In this document: piece by piece, positions 22,110 to 31,859 of the stretch
Layout: each line of letters starts with the position of its first letter
How positions within the stretch are numbered: position 1 is the first letter of the stretch
Assembly: GCA_023376005.1 (NCBI GenBank)
Contig: CM042139.1
Span: 143,463,664 to 143,527,663, forward strand
Length of the DNA: 64,000 nt
Source: Doryteuthis pealeii
Lineage: Eukaryota; Mollusca; Cephalopoda; Myopsida; Loliginidae
Direction: 5' to 3'
The notes under the pieces: model-generated
What the model was told of the DNA's origin: nothing
Databases searched by the model: none
What the model saw: only the letters and a program-made list of their open reading frames with translations
Program-made: the position numbers and the translations under genes

Positions 22110-22303
22110 TGTAGTATCTTGGGTATATAATACTGAAGGGAACTTTTACTCCAAGACAACAGTGGAAGTGACACTGCCTACTGCATAATTGTTGTAATAA
22201 ACATTAGTATAGAAGCAGCCATCTTGTGGTACATACATGTTGTGTATTGGATGATCTAAGAATTAATCTGTAGCCTTCCTTACATCGGATACAATATATT
22301 ACA
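22110..22303 (+). mobile_element. Solo LTR-like element (194 bp)
   Basis: Begins TGTAGTATCTTGG and ends ATATATTACA (TG...CA). A TATA-like GGGTATATAATAC lies at the start and AATAAA at about 22,196-22,204. A related copy at 27,925-28,116 has matching ends and interrupts a SINE-B. No adjacent internal region or second LTR is seen, so both are read as solo LTRs. Confidence 0.6.
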
Positions 22304-22369
22304 ATCACAACTATTGGCTAGGCATTTTTGCAAGTAATGAACAAGAAAGTAATGCCTGCCCTGTCGGTA

Positions 22370-22580
22370 GGGCTTAGAATTATATTAACTGCATCCTTTT
22401 CATAGGGGTAAGACTCCCTGTCAAAAAAAGAGCTTCCTCTGGTATGACACAAACTGTATCTGATGGTGAGTCTCTAGGGTTGAGTACCCTTTCATTGGCA
22501 TTACTCCCAGGTCCACTCTTGCCTGGAAGTATTACCTGTTAGGGCACACCTATGAATCAAATAAATGTTTAAAAATTATT
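22370..22580 (+). repeat. Family D 3' module
   Basis: Runs from GGGCTTAGAATTATATTAAC through GTATGACACAAACTGTATCT to GAATCAAATAAATGTTT. This is one of the best-preserved forms of this module. Confidence 0.75.
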
Positions 22581-22619
22581 CAAATTTGATAGGACTGAGT
22601 GCCTTTCAGGAAGCAAGTA

Positions 22620-22662
22620 CATAGTATATAATATATATATATATATATTATATATATATATA
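22620..22662. repeat. (AT)n microsatellite
   Basis: An AT run whose length differs in each of the three copies of this region. Confidence 0.9.
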
Positions 22663-22784
22663 AACTCTTAAGAAAAAAAACTACACAAGAAATGTAATTG
22701 AACATAATTAACTATCAATAAATTTCAGAATTTCATGAAATAAGATTTTTCTTTTTCTTTTTCATGCGCTGTCAACAAATCCTA

Positions 22785-23245
22785 GAATATGCTGACTTCA
22801 TCCTTTGTAGAGAGGTAAGAATCCTACCGATCAAAAAGAGTGGTCCTGGGTATGACACAAACTGCATCTGATTGTATTTTCCAGCATCCCACCATGCTGG
22901 TAGGCACACAGGTTCATTTTTGTGGACCACCCAAGAACCAAAGCTCATGTGATAGCAGCACAAAAAACGTGTGGATCCTGTTGGCATTCCCCTATTGGGT
23001 ACTTCAGACACTGGGCAATAAAACCCAGCCCTCCCACTTTAAATCAAGGGGCAGTGTTGCCTGGGGGATGGCCCCCTGGGATCATGCTGTTTTTTGTTAC
23101 TTCACCTATCAAGTGGCTTCAGCCAATGGACACAGTTCCGAAGAATCGTGGACAAACTACATCTGATTGTGAGCTCCAGATCTGGGGAGTATTGAGTTAC
23201 CCCTTCATTGAGATTACTCCCAAATAGATCTGTTTGAAAATTATT
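22785..23245 (+). repeat. Family D module interrupted by a 270-300 bp insertion
   Basis: AAACTGCATCTGATTGT (about 22,859) and AAACTACATCTGATTGT (about 23,154) flank a unique segment (about 22,877-23,153). This looks like a 17-bp target duplication around an unnamed insert containing CACCATGCTGGTAGGCACAC. The host module continues to AAATAGATCTGTTTG. Overlapping 100-codon frames here are incidental. Confidence 0.6.
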
Positions 23246-23329
23246 TATATTCAATAGGACCATGTGCCCAAAAAATCCTCTTGAAAAAAATTTCTCAAAA
23301 AACTTAAATATGAATATCCAATGAACAAA

Positions 23330-23890
23330 ATTCCCTAACGTCTAGACATAAATTGAACCTAGATGGGTTTGCATGCTGTTAAAATCAATAAATCATAATC
23401 AAGAATGTAATGCCTCCTATTTCACTAAACTGTCTTACGGAAATTAATGTTGGTGATATGGCAGTAGAGGCTGAATTTTCCCTTATAGTCAATAATTTTT
23501 ATGCCTTGTTACAAATACCAGTTGATAATCTGGCAAAATAACATCTGAAATTAAAACATATGTGTCATTTAATAGCTACATGAAAAAATACCTCTTTATT
23601 CTCACTTATAAATGTATATGAAAACCAGAGAATATTAGACAGTGGACAATGGGTTTCATTAGTGATGAGCTGCCATGAATGAATTGGAATGCCGAGTGTA
23701 AAATATTTTCTGATGATGATGTTGCCATCCCTGAGAGGCAAAAAGTGGGCTGACTTTACAGTAGGCAAGCTCTGGTTGTTACTTGAAAAAATGTATAGTC
23801 AATAGTGGTGCCGATGTGTAAAAAAGTGATTTGAGGGTAAAAAGTGCTTTTTCCAAATGTTATTGTGCTCCCTGTATCAGTTGTCATTGA
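23330..23890. mobile_element. Mariner-derived foldback relic
   Basis: Left part GTAATGCCTCCTATTTCACT and right part CCAAATGTTATTGTGCTCCC with CTGTATCAG match, in opposite orientations, the mariner 5' region pattern (AAAGTAATGCCTCCTATT and GATACAGGGAGCACAATAAC). Related elements are at 25,443-25,655 and 34,385-34,945. Confidence 0.6.
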
Positions 23891-23984
23891 GCACAGACAT
23901 TGGTTGGCTGGTAGTTTTGAGGCATATAAACCCTTATGTTATTTACTGACAAATCATGATTTTTTTATAAATACTTTTCATTAA

Positions 23985-24345
23985 CTTGTGTATAAAATAT
24001 TGGTGATTGACCCTCAGCCACCGCCTTTCTAGCATCTAGATGATAAAAAGGGTGGGTGTTTGTCATAAAAAGCAATTTGTAGAATACAGTTGGGAGAATC
24101 ATATAATTGCTTGGACTTAACTAATTGATTGGATGGGGCCTCTGTGTCTGTCTATTTAGCCCATGAAAGGGCTGAAGTATAGTGGCATGTCATGTGACCA
24201 CTTAACACATTGATCACATACCTCTCAGTCACCACAATTCTGTCTTCAGGCAATATGGGTCACCACCACTGCCAGCAGGTGGCCCCATTGTTTTTTTTAC
24301 CCATCTGTAGAGGAGCAGAGCATATACTACAGTCCCAACAAGAGT
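23985..24345 (-). repeat. Family D, 5' module, reversed
   Basis: The reverse strand carries GGCAGTGGTGGTGACCCATA, then GGTCACATGACATGCC and GTGGCTGAGGGTCAATCACC. It matches the copies at 735-1000 and 38,770-39,080 in the same order. Confidence 0.75.
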
Positions 24346-24914
24346 TAGACAGTGGGAAATCTGTTTCATTTGTGTTGGCATAGAAGGGGTTGCTCTTGTT
24401 TGTGACTGGCAAAAATGTATAGCAATGGTGGTGTACATATTATCGTAGGTAGCCTACGAATTATGTATGTAAGTGTAGCTAGGCTTTTGAATTGAAGTTC
24501 ATTGAAGATTCAAATAATGGGGTAAATGGAAAGTTACCATTAGCTGTTAGGCTATTGACAGCAGTTAACCTTTCACTGACCTGTACCCCCAACTTCCACC
24601 AAGGAAAGATGTGTGAACAGAAATTCAATTAGGCAGATCTTAGCATTAGTCAGAAGGAGAAGACGCAGGGGCCCCTCGCTCTTAAGATGCTGACTTCTCA
24701 CAGCATGGTTAGAAACCCTTTTGGGCTGTGGGTTCTTAATAAGGAATAAAAAACAACAAAGTCTTGTTTAATTATTAAACAAGAAATGAGTAGACACCCA
24801 GCCCAGAGAAGTAATCAGCTCAGAGGAAAATGGCACCAGCAAAGAAGAACAAGCAAAAAGTAAAAAACTCCATCTCATCATCTCTCCACCTCTCTACTCT
24901 CTCAATTATATACC
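24345..24914. other. No gene; unassigned repeat-like sequence
   Basis: Includes a short palindrome GTTTAATTATTAAAC near 24,765. No coding or named element is recognised. Confidence 0.4.
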
Positions 24915-25442
24915 TGTAGTGTTTCTCATAGAAAACAACAACGTAGTGTTAGTTAAAGCCTTTATTCCCTTTTTCCAAGGTACACATTGCCCAAGTCCCC
25001 AGGCCGGAAGTGTCCGGTGAACCGGGAGGTGTTGTACCCTGTGATGATACATACATTACATCTCCCCCTTCAAAATTCTTTTAGGGTAGAATGTCTGGGT
25101 AGACTGCCCTTATGACCATTTTATATGGCGAGGATTATTCTGCCTCTAGTTGTTTATTTTTTTTTTGCTTACGCGCGTGTAGTGTGGACTGTCTCCCGTG
25201 GTTTAAAAACTGTTAATGGTGGGATACATTCTTTTTTTCTTTTAAAGTGTTCCATTTAACACTTACTTTGTGAAATGGATCTCATCCTCGTCGCCATGTA
25301 GTGTTTCTCATAGAAAATGACAACGCAGGTATTAGTTAAAGCCTTTATTCCCTTTTTCCAAGATACACATTGCCTAAGTCCCCAGGCCGAAGTGTCCGGT
25401 GAACCGGGAGGTGTTGTACCCTGTGATGATACATACATTACA
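24915..25442 (-). mobile_element. TRIM-like miniature LTR retrotransposon
   Basis: Two 146-bp direct repeats (24,915-25,060 and 25,297-25,442) with TG...CA ends flank about 236 bp of non-coding DNA. On the reverse strand, immediately inside the 5' LTR, is TGGCGACGAGGAT, the complement of the 3' end of tRNA-Ser(GCT) with CCA, a primer binding site. Immediately before the 3' LTR is GAAGGGGGGAGA, a polypurine tract. AATAAA lies in each LTR. Flanks ATACC and ATACT form a 5-bp target duplication with one mismatch. It has no gag or pol, so it would depend on another element's proteins. Confidence 0.92.
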
Positions 25443-25655
25443 ATACTCAATGCTTAAAGGGTATATAACAGTGGTACTGATGTGAAAAAATGTGTTCTGT
25501 CCAAATGTTATTTGCTCCCTGTATCAGTTTTTGTTTCCGTGGAAATGAATAGGAGTAATTACTTTTTGGAGTGGCCCTCATAAATTGTGTGATCCTAATT
25601 TCCTCAAATTCAAGACTTTTCAATCCTATCTGGCATTTCATTAATAATTCTCTAT
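25443..25655 (-). mobile_element. Mariner 5'-end relic
   Basis: The reverse strand reads GAGGGCCACTCCAAAAAGTA, then TACTCCTATTCATTTCCACG and GATACAGGGAGC, the typical mariner terminus and 5' leader. It abuts the TRIM. No transposase reading frame is present. Confidence 0.7.
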
Positions 25656-25779
25656 CAATGCAATCAAGTATTGCATGGATTATTCATTGGCTTTTTAAAT
25701 ATTCCATTTAATACTTTAACCTCTGTCAAATTCTAGTGTATTGTTTCAAAATTCATATGAGCATTTCTTTCAATTATCT

Positions 25780-26560
25780 ATCTTTCTCTTTCTTGCTCTC
25801 CCTCAGTTTTCTTTCTCTCTCAATCTTCCTTTCTCTATCTTTCTCCTTTCTCTCTATCTCTTTTATTTATCTCTGTTATTCTTTCTCTCTCTCTCTCTCT
25901 CTCTCTCTTTGCTCTCTCTCTCTCTTTTTCTCTCTCCTTCCCCTTCTCTCTTCTCAACTTCTTTCTCTTTTTCACTATCTCTTTTCCCTCTCTTTCTCTT
26001 TATTCATCCATCTTTCTCTTTTCTTTTTCTCTCTCTCTCTCTTTCCCTTCTCAGCTCTCTCTCTCTCTCTCCTCTTTCCCTTTCTCAGCTCTCTCTCTCT
26101 CTCTCTCTGTATCTTTCTCTTTCTTTTTTTTTTATCTCTCTCTCTCATTCTCCTTCTTTGCTTCTCTCTCTTTCTTTCTTTCTCTCTCAATCTTCCTTTC
26201 TCTATCTTTCTCCTTTTCTCTCTATCTCTTTCTCTTATCTCTCTCTCTCTTGCTCTCTCTCTCTCTTTCTCTCTCCTTCTCTCTTTCTCAATTCTTTCTC
26301 TCTTTCTCTTTTTCACTATCTCTTTTTCCCCTCTCTTTCTCTTTATCCATCCACCTTTCTCTTTTTTTCTCTCTCTCTCTCTTTCCCTTCTCAGCTCTCT
26401 CTCTCTCTCTCTCTCCCTCTCTCTCTCTTTCTCTCTCCCTCTCTTCTCTCTCTCTCCTCTCTCTCTGTATCTTTTTTTTTCTTTTTTATCTCTCTCAATC
26501 ATTCTCCTTTTTGCTTTCTCTCTCTTTCTTTCTTTCTCTCTCTATCTTCCCTCCATTTTA
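25780..26560. repeat. 780-bp polypyrimidine (CT/TTTC)n tract
   Basis: Almost pure C/T sequence with imperfect higher-order repeats, for example two similar blocks each containing TCTTCCTTTCTCTATCTTTC. Three forward Leu/Ser/Phe-rich frames and a reverse Arg/Glu/Lys-rich frame are translations of this tract, not genes. Confidence 0.97.
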
Positions 26561-26579
26561 TCATAAATTAATCAACATC

Positions 26580-27090
26580 TTTTTATTCTCGTCTTTCCTA
26601 CCCATAAAGCCTTTTATCTATTTGCTGTCAAAATATTAATAAGATTCCTTTATTTCACCTGTGATTACAGTCATTTTCTTCAGGTTCATTTTTAAATGTA
26701 TCTATTTTTATTACTCAAATTCTCTTTTTGCCATTTTTTCCTTCTCCAAATATTCTCTGTTTTCTTTCAGCTAACACTTTTATTCATGTCTCTTCTCTAC
26801 TCAAGATATATAAAAAAAAAAAAGTTAAATAGTTCATAGGCTAACCAAGATACTCTCATAAATGTGACCAAATGAGGTTCATTTTTCAACTTATTCCCCC
26901 TTTCGGTCTCCACACTTCTTCCATCGGTGTTGCAGTGCTTGGATCCTATTGATCAAAAAGGTAATCAACAGCAGATAATCTCCTGGGTCATATCTATCTG
27001 GTATGCTACTGTTTTATCTACACAACTATTATTTGTACTTCAACCAATTCTGTAATTTTGGAATATTCAATGTAAAAAAAAAGTCATAGG
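26580..27090. other. No gene or clear repeat
   Basis: AT-rich flank of the CT tract. Nothing is recognised. Confidence 0.45.
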
Positions 27091-27094
27091 GTGG

Positions 27095-27310
27095 CCAAAA
27101 GTCGTATCAGCCAGACAGCAGGGGAGTCTATCTCCTTTTCACTATGCTAGACCAAGCAGATTATTTTTGCATCTGAGGTGGAGCACCGCCCTACTACCAG
27201 CTCCTAACTTTATTGCACAGATCCCAGTGCTACTAAGTTGTGAGGGTCGGTATCGAAACCCGGAACCTTATGTTCCTAGTCGGATGCTTCTACCGACTGA
27301 GTTACGACTT
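27095..27310 (-). repeat. SINE-C, full length, reversed
   Basis: Mirror of the copy at 51,305-51,540. The tRNA-like head is at the right-hand end, with box B complement GGTATCGAAACC and box A complement around GCTTCTACCGACTGAGTTAC. The left-arm version has small indels relative to its mirror. Confidence 0.9.
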
Positions 27311-27771
27311 GGGAATTTCCCCAATCAACATCAAGAAAAAGATGAAATAATGATATGCCATCAAAAAATATTGAATTATTATAATTTTTTGTTGTTTCGA
27401 AAAATAAAGAATAAAGTTGAACAAATGAAGAGAAAGAGCAAAGACAGAGAAATGCAAATCCTTTTCATTCATCAGAACTGTAACTAAATCATCTGAACCA
27501 ATTCTTCAAACTAATGTTAATTAAAGATGCACGTTGCTCTGCCCACTGAGATACAAGTTTAGCCTTCACTCACAAACCAACTAGCATAAAAGAGAGATAA
27601 AAGCCAACAGAATAATATTTTCTATTGTCTCCTCTATTGATTCCTAAGCTGTTCCATTCTTCACCTTGTTGGCACTTTGATAAATAAGTTCTTTAAGATA
27701 TCTAGAAATCTATGATCATATCGTGACTCTAAGAATTGGATTATCTGTGTGTGTGTGGTCTGTTTAAAATG

Positions 27772-28205
27772 TGGTCGATCTCAGTGGTGTAGTGGCTAAA
27801 TTGCTGGATTGCAACATTGTAGTAATTGAGTTTGAACTCCAGTCATCCTATTACATTCACATTCAAACTAGTATCCTTGGGAAAGGTATGAACACCCTCA
27901 TCCCCAATAAATATTTGAAAATAGTGTAGTATTTTGAGTAGATTATCAATAGGGGACATTTACTCCAAGACACCGGTGAAAGTGAACACTGCTTCCTGTA
28001 TGATTGTTATCAATAAATGGTTATTAGACCCACCATCTTGTGCTTTACATGGTATTATATGGTGAGGCCTGAGAGTTACTATGTAGCCATCTACTAAGAC
28101 AATATAAGATATAACAAATTGTTCCATTATTGTTCTTCTACAAGGATGCATTGGCATCATATAAACCATGAAGGTTGATATGCCATTAAAAAAAGAAAAC
28201 AAACA
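27772..28205 (+). repeat. SINE-B interrupted by a solo LTR
   Basis: The head GTGGTGTAGTGGCTAAATTG and central block run to about 27,924. The remainder, TGTTCTTCTACAAGGATGCA and the tail TTGATATGCCATTAAAA, follows from 28,117. The interrupting element is at 27,925-28,116. Confidence 0.85.
27925..28116 (+). mobile_element. Solo LTR-like element (192 bp)
   Basis: Starts TGTAGTATTTTGAG, ends GATATAACA and contains AATAAA. The flanks AATAG and AATTG fit a 5-bp target duplication with one change. It is homologous to 22,110-22,303. Confidence 0.65.
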
Positions 28206-28424
28206 CTTAGAAAAAAAGAAACCCAACTTCTGCTTAAATGTAACCACAACCCAGTAAAAATGACACATCATAGCCAGATTCTTATTAGAACAATACACTT
28301 TAAATGCTCTTAGAGAATAAAGAAATTTCCTGTCCAATTTGCTAATGAATTATAATTTTGTGGGGTCTATATTCACACTGAATGTAATTTGTTAATCATA
28401 CACTTTTTTATATAATGGAACCCA

Positions 28425-28530
28425 CAAAAGGGTGTCCTGGGTATGACACTAAACTGCATTCTATGTGAGATTCCAATTATGGACTGGCAATGAGGAGTAT
28501 CCCTTCATTGCTATCACTCCTATATTTTGA
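28425..28530 (+). repeat. Family D 3' fragment
   Basis: Contains GGGTGTCCTGGGTATGACAC and the following CTAAACTGCATT, then GGAGTATCCCTTCATTGCTA. Confidence 0.65.
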
Positions 28531-29020
28531 TGATAAGATATCAAGTATTTCTTTGTACACAATTGTGTGGTTTCATGTATTACTATCTTATACTAATAAA
28601 ATTCTGATTTTTAATCTTAATATAAAAATTTAATCATTATTATTTGCCACAAGTTAATAGAAAACAGAAATAGTAAAATCAGTAAGAAGCAATAGTTATT
28701 TCCCTTTTCTCTTTCAAGATTTTAATGCCCAAGAAGGTAATTTCTTATTACACATCAAGGTGGCTTTTTTTCTACTGAATTATTTGAGAATCTGTATTTT
28801 GTCTCTGTGAGCCCTGTATAATATTTATTGCCTTTTTGGCTTCATTGATGCAAAAAAACTAAATTAAAAAAAAAAAAGAAGAAATTTCAGATGTCCATAA
28901 AAAGGAATTCTTGAGTTTGCCTGGAAACTATCTCTTAATTCCAGTTTTGCACCATTGAAAAGACTTACAGCTTTACGCACATAGTTACCTGTCAGTAAGT
29001 ATGTGCATTAAAACTATATA

Positions 29021-29205
29021 TATTTACCCAATCCTTCGACATGAGCAGGACATGACACAAGGTCAATCTTTTGGAGTTTAACAGGTTGAATCCAAGGTTA
29101 AATTGTCCAGTATGCACTACTATTTAGCTGGAGGGAGAATAGTTGGATGCATACCTTTTCCAAAAGTTTTAGTGCTATGTGAAATGCAAACAGCCTGTTG
29201 GAATT
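29021..29205 (-). repeat. SINE-A 3' part, reversed
   Basis: Tail complement CAGGACATGACACAAGGTCA and central block complement AGCTGGAGGGAGAATAGTTG. The tRNA-like head is replaced by family F sequence. Confidence 0.85.
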
Positions 29206-29760
29206 GTGGGTCTCAAAGAAAGACGGCAACACAAAGACGAGGATAAAGAGATGACGATTAGTTCACATCAGGAAAAATTAAAAGTGGTCACAGAAAAATA
29301 TCAGTTATTCTATTATTGGTGTTGCAAACTTGTCCTGGTTTGGTCTCAAAAGGAGGAAGACAATAAAGGGAGGTTAGTTATAACCCACACCAAATGGGGC
29401 GGGGGTGGTTTTGTTAGCCCCAAAGTTCAAGTCATTCCTTAAAGAAACAAAAAAAAACTTTTGTGTAGGACCATTTCTGTACCCATGTGAAAAAATCCTA
29501 TGATTAAACCCTTATTTTCAGTCACACTGTTAGGTTCCTGGTTCACTGCTGATGGAAGCAGTACTACACGCCAGGGCCAAGTCACTGATGGTGGGAAGCA
29601 GTTACTACACTGCCAGGGGCCCAGCGCTTCACTGCCGATGGAAGCAGTTACTACACTGCCAGGGGCCAAGTTCATTAATGGTGGGAAGATATCTATTAAA
29701 ATTAGACATGATGAGACCACAACCACTGTCTTATACAGTCATTGGATTACTCTAAATCTC
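29205..29760 (+). repeat. Family F element with internal minisatellite
   Basis: Shares an ordered series of blocks with 10,170-10,650. It contains a minisatellite (29,535-29,690) of about 3.5 units of 42-44 bases, each with GGAAGCAGTTACTACACTGC and CAGGGGCCAAG. The open frames across it (29,439-29,823) only reflect the repeat units. Confidence 0.65.
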
Positions 29761-30393
29761 ATTTTTTTGTTCAATAGAGAGGTACAACCACACAGTGGAA
29801 TCCCCAGAATCAAGCTTTATTGAATGGATCTAACACATGTGGAATGGTCAAATAGTTCAATCATGGCTCCCCCTACAGGTAATAAAAATCCCCCTATACA
29901 ACATTCATTCCTCACTTTTCACCTCTAGCAGTGTCCAACGCCAGACAGGGCACAGTAGGAGATTACTATTGTGGCAATGAACTCCAGAAGCATGTGAGAA
30001 AGTAGCTCCAACTTCTATTTAACCAAGTTGTTATTCTAAAGGCCCCAAGCCAATAGTCTCAAAGACCACTGCTGCTACCATTAAGCTACTCATGGACAAA
30101 ATAATTTTAAGTTAAATTCAGCAGACACCCATTATCTTCAAACCATTTCTTTGCACTCTTTTTCCTTTATTGTAAAGTAAATTTATCATGTTTATCAGAT
30201 TTTGTGTTTTCCTTTCTTCAAAAGCTGTTGACCCCTTTTGTCTTGCACGCTTAGCTAATGTTTATAACTCTTCAAAACTTTGGGTTTAACCAGTGTTACT
30301 TTTGAGAATAAAATTCACACAAGCTTATCACATTTCGATTTTGTTGTAATTTGTCTGACACCGCCTTACAATACCAGTCCCAAGACCCAGAAA

Positions 30394-30395
<2 letters not shown>
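29760..30395. other. Unassigned; LTR-like poly(A) signal on reverse strand
   Basis: On the reverse strand, CAATAAAGCTTGATTCTGGG at about 29,800-29,820 resembles a retroelement or mRNA 3' end, but no partner repeat was found in the window. No gene is supported. Confidence 0.35.
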
Positions 30396-30401
<6 letters not shown>

Positions 30402-30447
<46 letters not shown>

Positions 30448-30453
30448 ATATAT
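30402..30453. repeat. (TA)n microsatellite
   Basis: An interrupted TA run. The mirror is at 48,163-48,210. Confidence 0.9.
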
Positions 30454-30459
30454 CATCTA

Positions 30460-31280
30460 TAAATGCTTATAGGGCCGACTACACTGACGAGTGGTTCTCG
30501 TCTTGCACAGAGCTAGTCTAAGCAGCACCTAAACATTCTTGAAGCTGTTTACATTTTATTTCTTCATCCCACTTTGTGCAGACAAAAACCAAAACACTCC
30601 CTTTACTTGTTGGGAGACATTTCCAATCCTGGTGTGACCTGAGGGTTTATATATATATATCCCCCCCCGCCTTTTTTTTTCTTTTTTTAATCCCTTCTGC
30701 TCACTCCCATTCGTTCGTAAAGAATATTTCTTATACAATCTGACTTTTATTCGTCGCCGGTGTTTATACTTGAAAAAGAACTAGTCGAAAAGGCCTTTGT
30801 ATTTTTTCATACCCCCTATATTTTATATTTCATTTTCGTAATAAAAATATTACCATCTCGTAACTTGTATGATCTCCCAACATAACATATGATTCCTCTA
30901 CTTTTTAGTACTCTATAAGTTCCTGTACCAAAAATTATTCATATATATATATAATATATTATTATATTATATATATATAATATATATAACAGAAGTTAAT
31001 TGTAAAACCATCTCCCTAATAAAGAAAAAAAAAACAAAAAACAAAAAACACACACACATACACTCATAACCAATCCTTATGCCATCCACCATACATACAT
31101 ATAACCCAGGACACCTAAACACTATCAGAACCCAATATGATACACTCCCTATAAGATAGAATAGGAAATTCCACCTCCATCGTCTTCTGACACCCATCAC
31201 CCGACCACCCTCCCCTTATTCACGACCTCCTTAATTCACTAGAAAGAAAATGTTCACCACTGAAGCAAGAACTTTATTCC
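30460..31280. other. No gene seen
   Basis: Contains an AT microsatellite (30,940-30,988) and a poly(C)/poly(T) patch near 30,661-30,690. A reverse 77-codon frame at 30,967-31,200 is partly microsatellite and is not recognised. Confidence 0.4.
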
Positions 31281-31284
31281 TAAA

Positions 31285-31327
31285 GTCCTGAAGAAGGTCT
31301 AACAGATTGAAACGTTGCATCGTCGAC
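31285..31327 (+). ncRNA. Hammerhead-ribozyme-like motif
   Basis: The segments fold as a type I hammerhead: stem I GTC (31,285-31,287) with GAC (31,325-31,327); core CTGAAGAA (31,288-31,295); stem II GGTC with GATT (31,296-31,299 and 31,305-31,308) closed by a TAACA loop; GAAA (31,309-31,312); stem III A-CG with CG-T around a TTGCAT loop; and C at 31,324 as the expected cleavage-site base after GU. The core has one extra A relative to the canonical CUGANGA, and stem I is short. It may be weak or inactive as a single copy. Confidence 0.55.
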
Positions 31328-31366
31328 ATCACTACCTACAATAAACATCCATTTTCTACCTTTCTC

Positions 31367-31369
<3 letters not shown>

Positions 31370-31411
<42 letters not shown>
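31370..31411. repeat. (CA)n(TA)n microsatellite
   Basis: About fourteen CA units, then TA units, just after the hammerhead-like motif. Confidence 0.9.
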
Positions 31412-31527
31412 GAAAGAGGGATGATTTTACCAGTGAAAATTGGTCTCAATGATCCTTATGGTGAAACTCGAGTAGGTTATTTCTATACATACCATAGTAA
31501 TATATATATATATATATATATATTAAT

Positions 31528-31813
31528 GGAGGTGAGTGGTGTAATAGTTAGCATCATAGGAAATGGACACAACAGGAAAAGTCCAAATCCTGGATGAGGG
31601 TGTTTGCATTTCACATAGCCCTAATACCCTTAAGAAAGGTATGAATACAACTATTCTCCCTCCACCTATGAGTAAATAGTAGGGAAGATTGGACTCTTTA
31701 ACCTTGATTAGGCAACTAGTCTTAGGAGAAGGAAAACTCTGAATTCTAAACCTGTTAAACTCTGCTTAAAAAAATGACCTTACATCACATCCTGCTCGTG
31801 CGGAGGGGTTGGA
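31528..31813 (+). repeat. SINE-A, full length (reference copy)
   Basis: Box A-like GTGGTGTAATAGTTAGCA and box B-like AGTCCAAATCC form a tRNA-derived head of about 70 bp. The central block is CTTAAGAAAGGTATGAATAC with CTCCCTCCACCTATG, followed by AACTAGTCTTAGGAGAAGGA and the tail GACCTTACATCACATCCTGC and GTGCGGAGGGGTTGG. It ends in a simple repeat (ATCT then ATT). RNA polymerase III transcription and LINE-driven copying are inferred from family knowledge. Confidence 0.93.
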
Positions 31814-31815
31814 AA

Positions 31816-31853
31816 TATCTATCTATCTATCTATTATTATTATTATTATTAAA
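31816..31853. repeat. (ATCT)n(ATT)n microsatellite
   Basis: Three to four ATCT units followed by about six ATT units at the 3' end of SINE-A. Confidence 0.9.
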
Positions 31854-31859
31854 ATATGG

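Noticed and set aside
25736..26571. Long overlapping open frames of Leu/Ser/Phe, and their reverse Arg/Glu/Lys frame
   Set aside because: They are translations of the CT microsatellite in several frames at once. The mirrored frames at 51,964-52,898 have the same origin.
29535..29690. CRISPR-like repeat array
   Set aside because: The units are contiguous minisatellite repeats without unique spacers, in a eukaryotic context.
29439..29823. Overlapping frames on both strands at the minisatellite
   Set aside because: Repeat units without stops produce open frames in several phases. No protein family is recognised.
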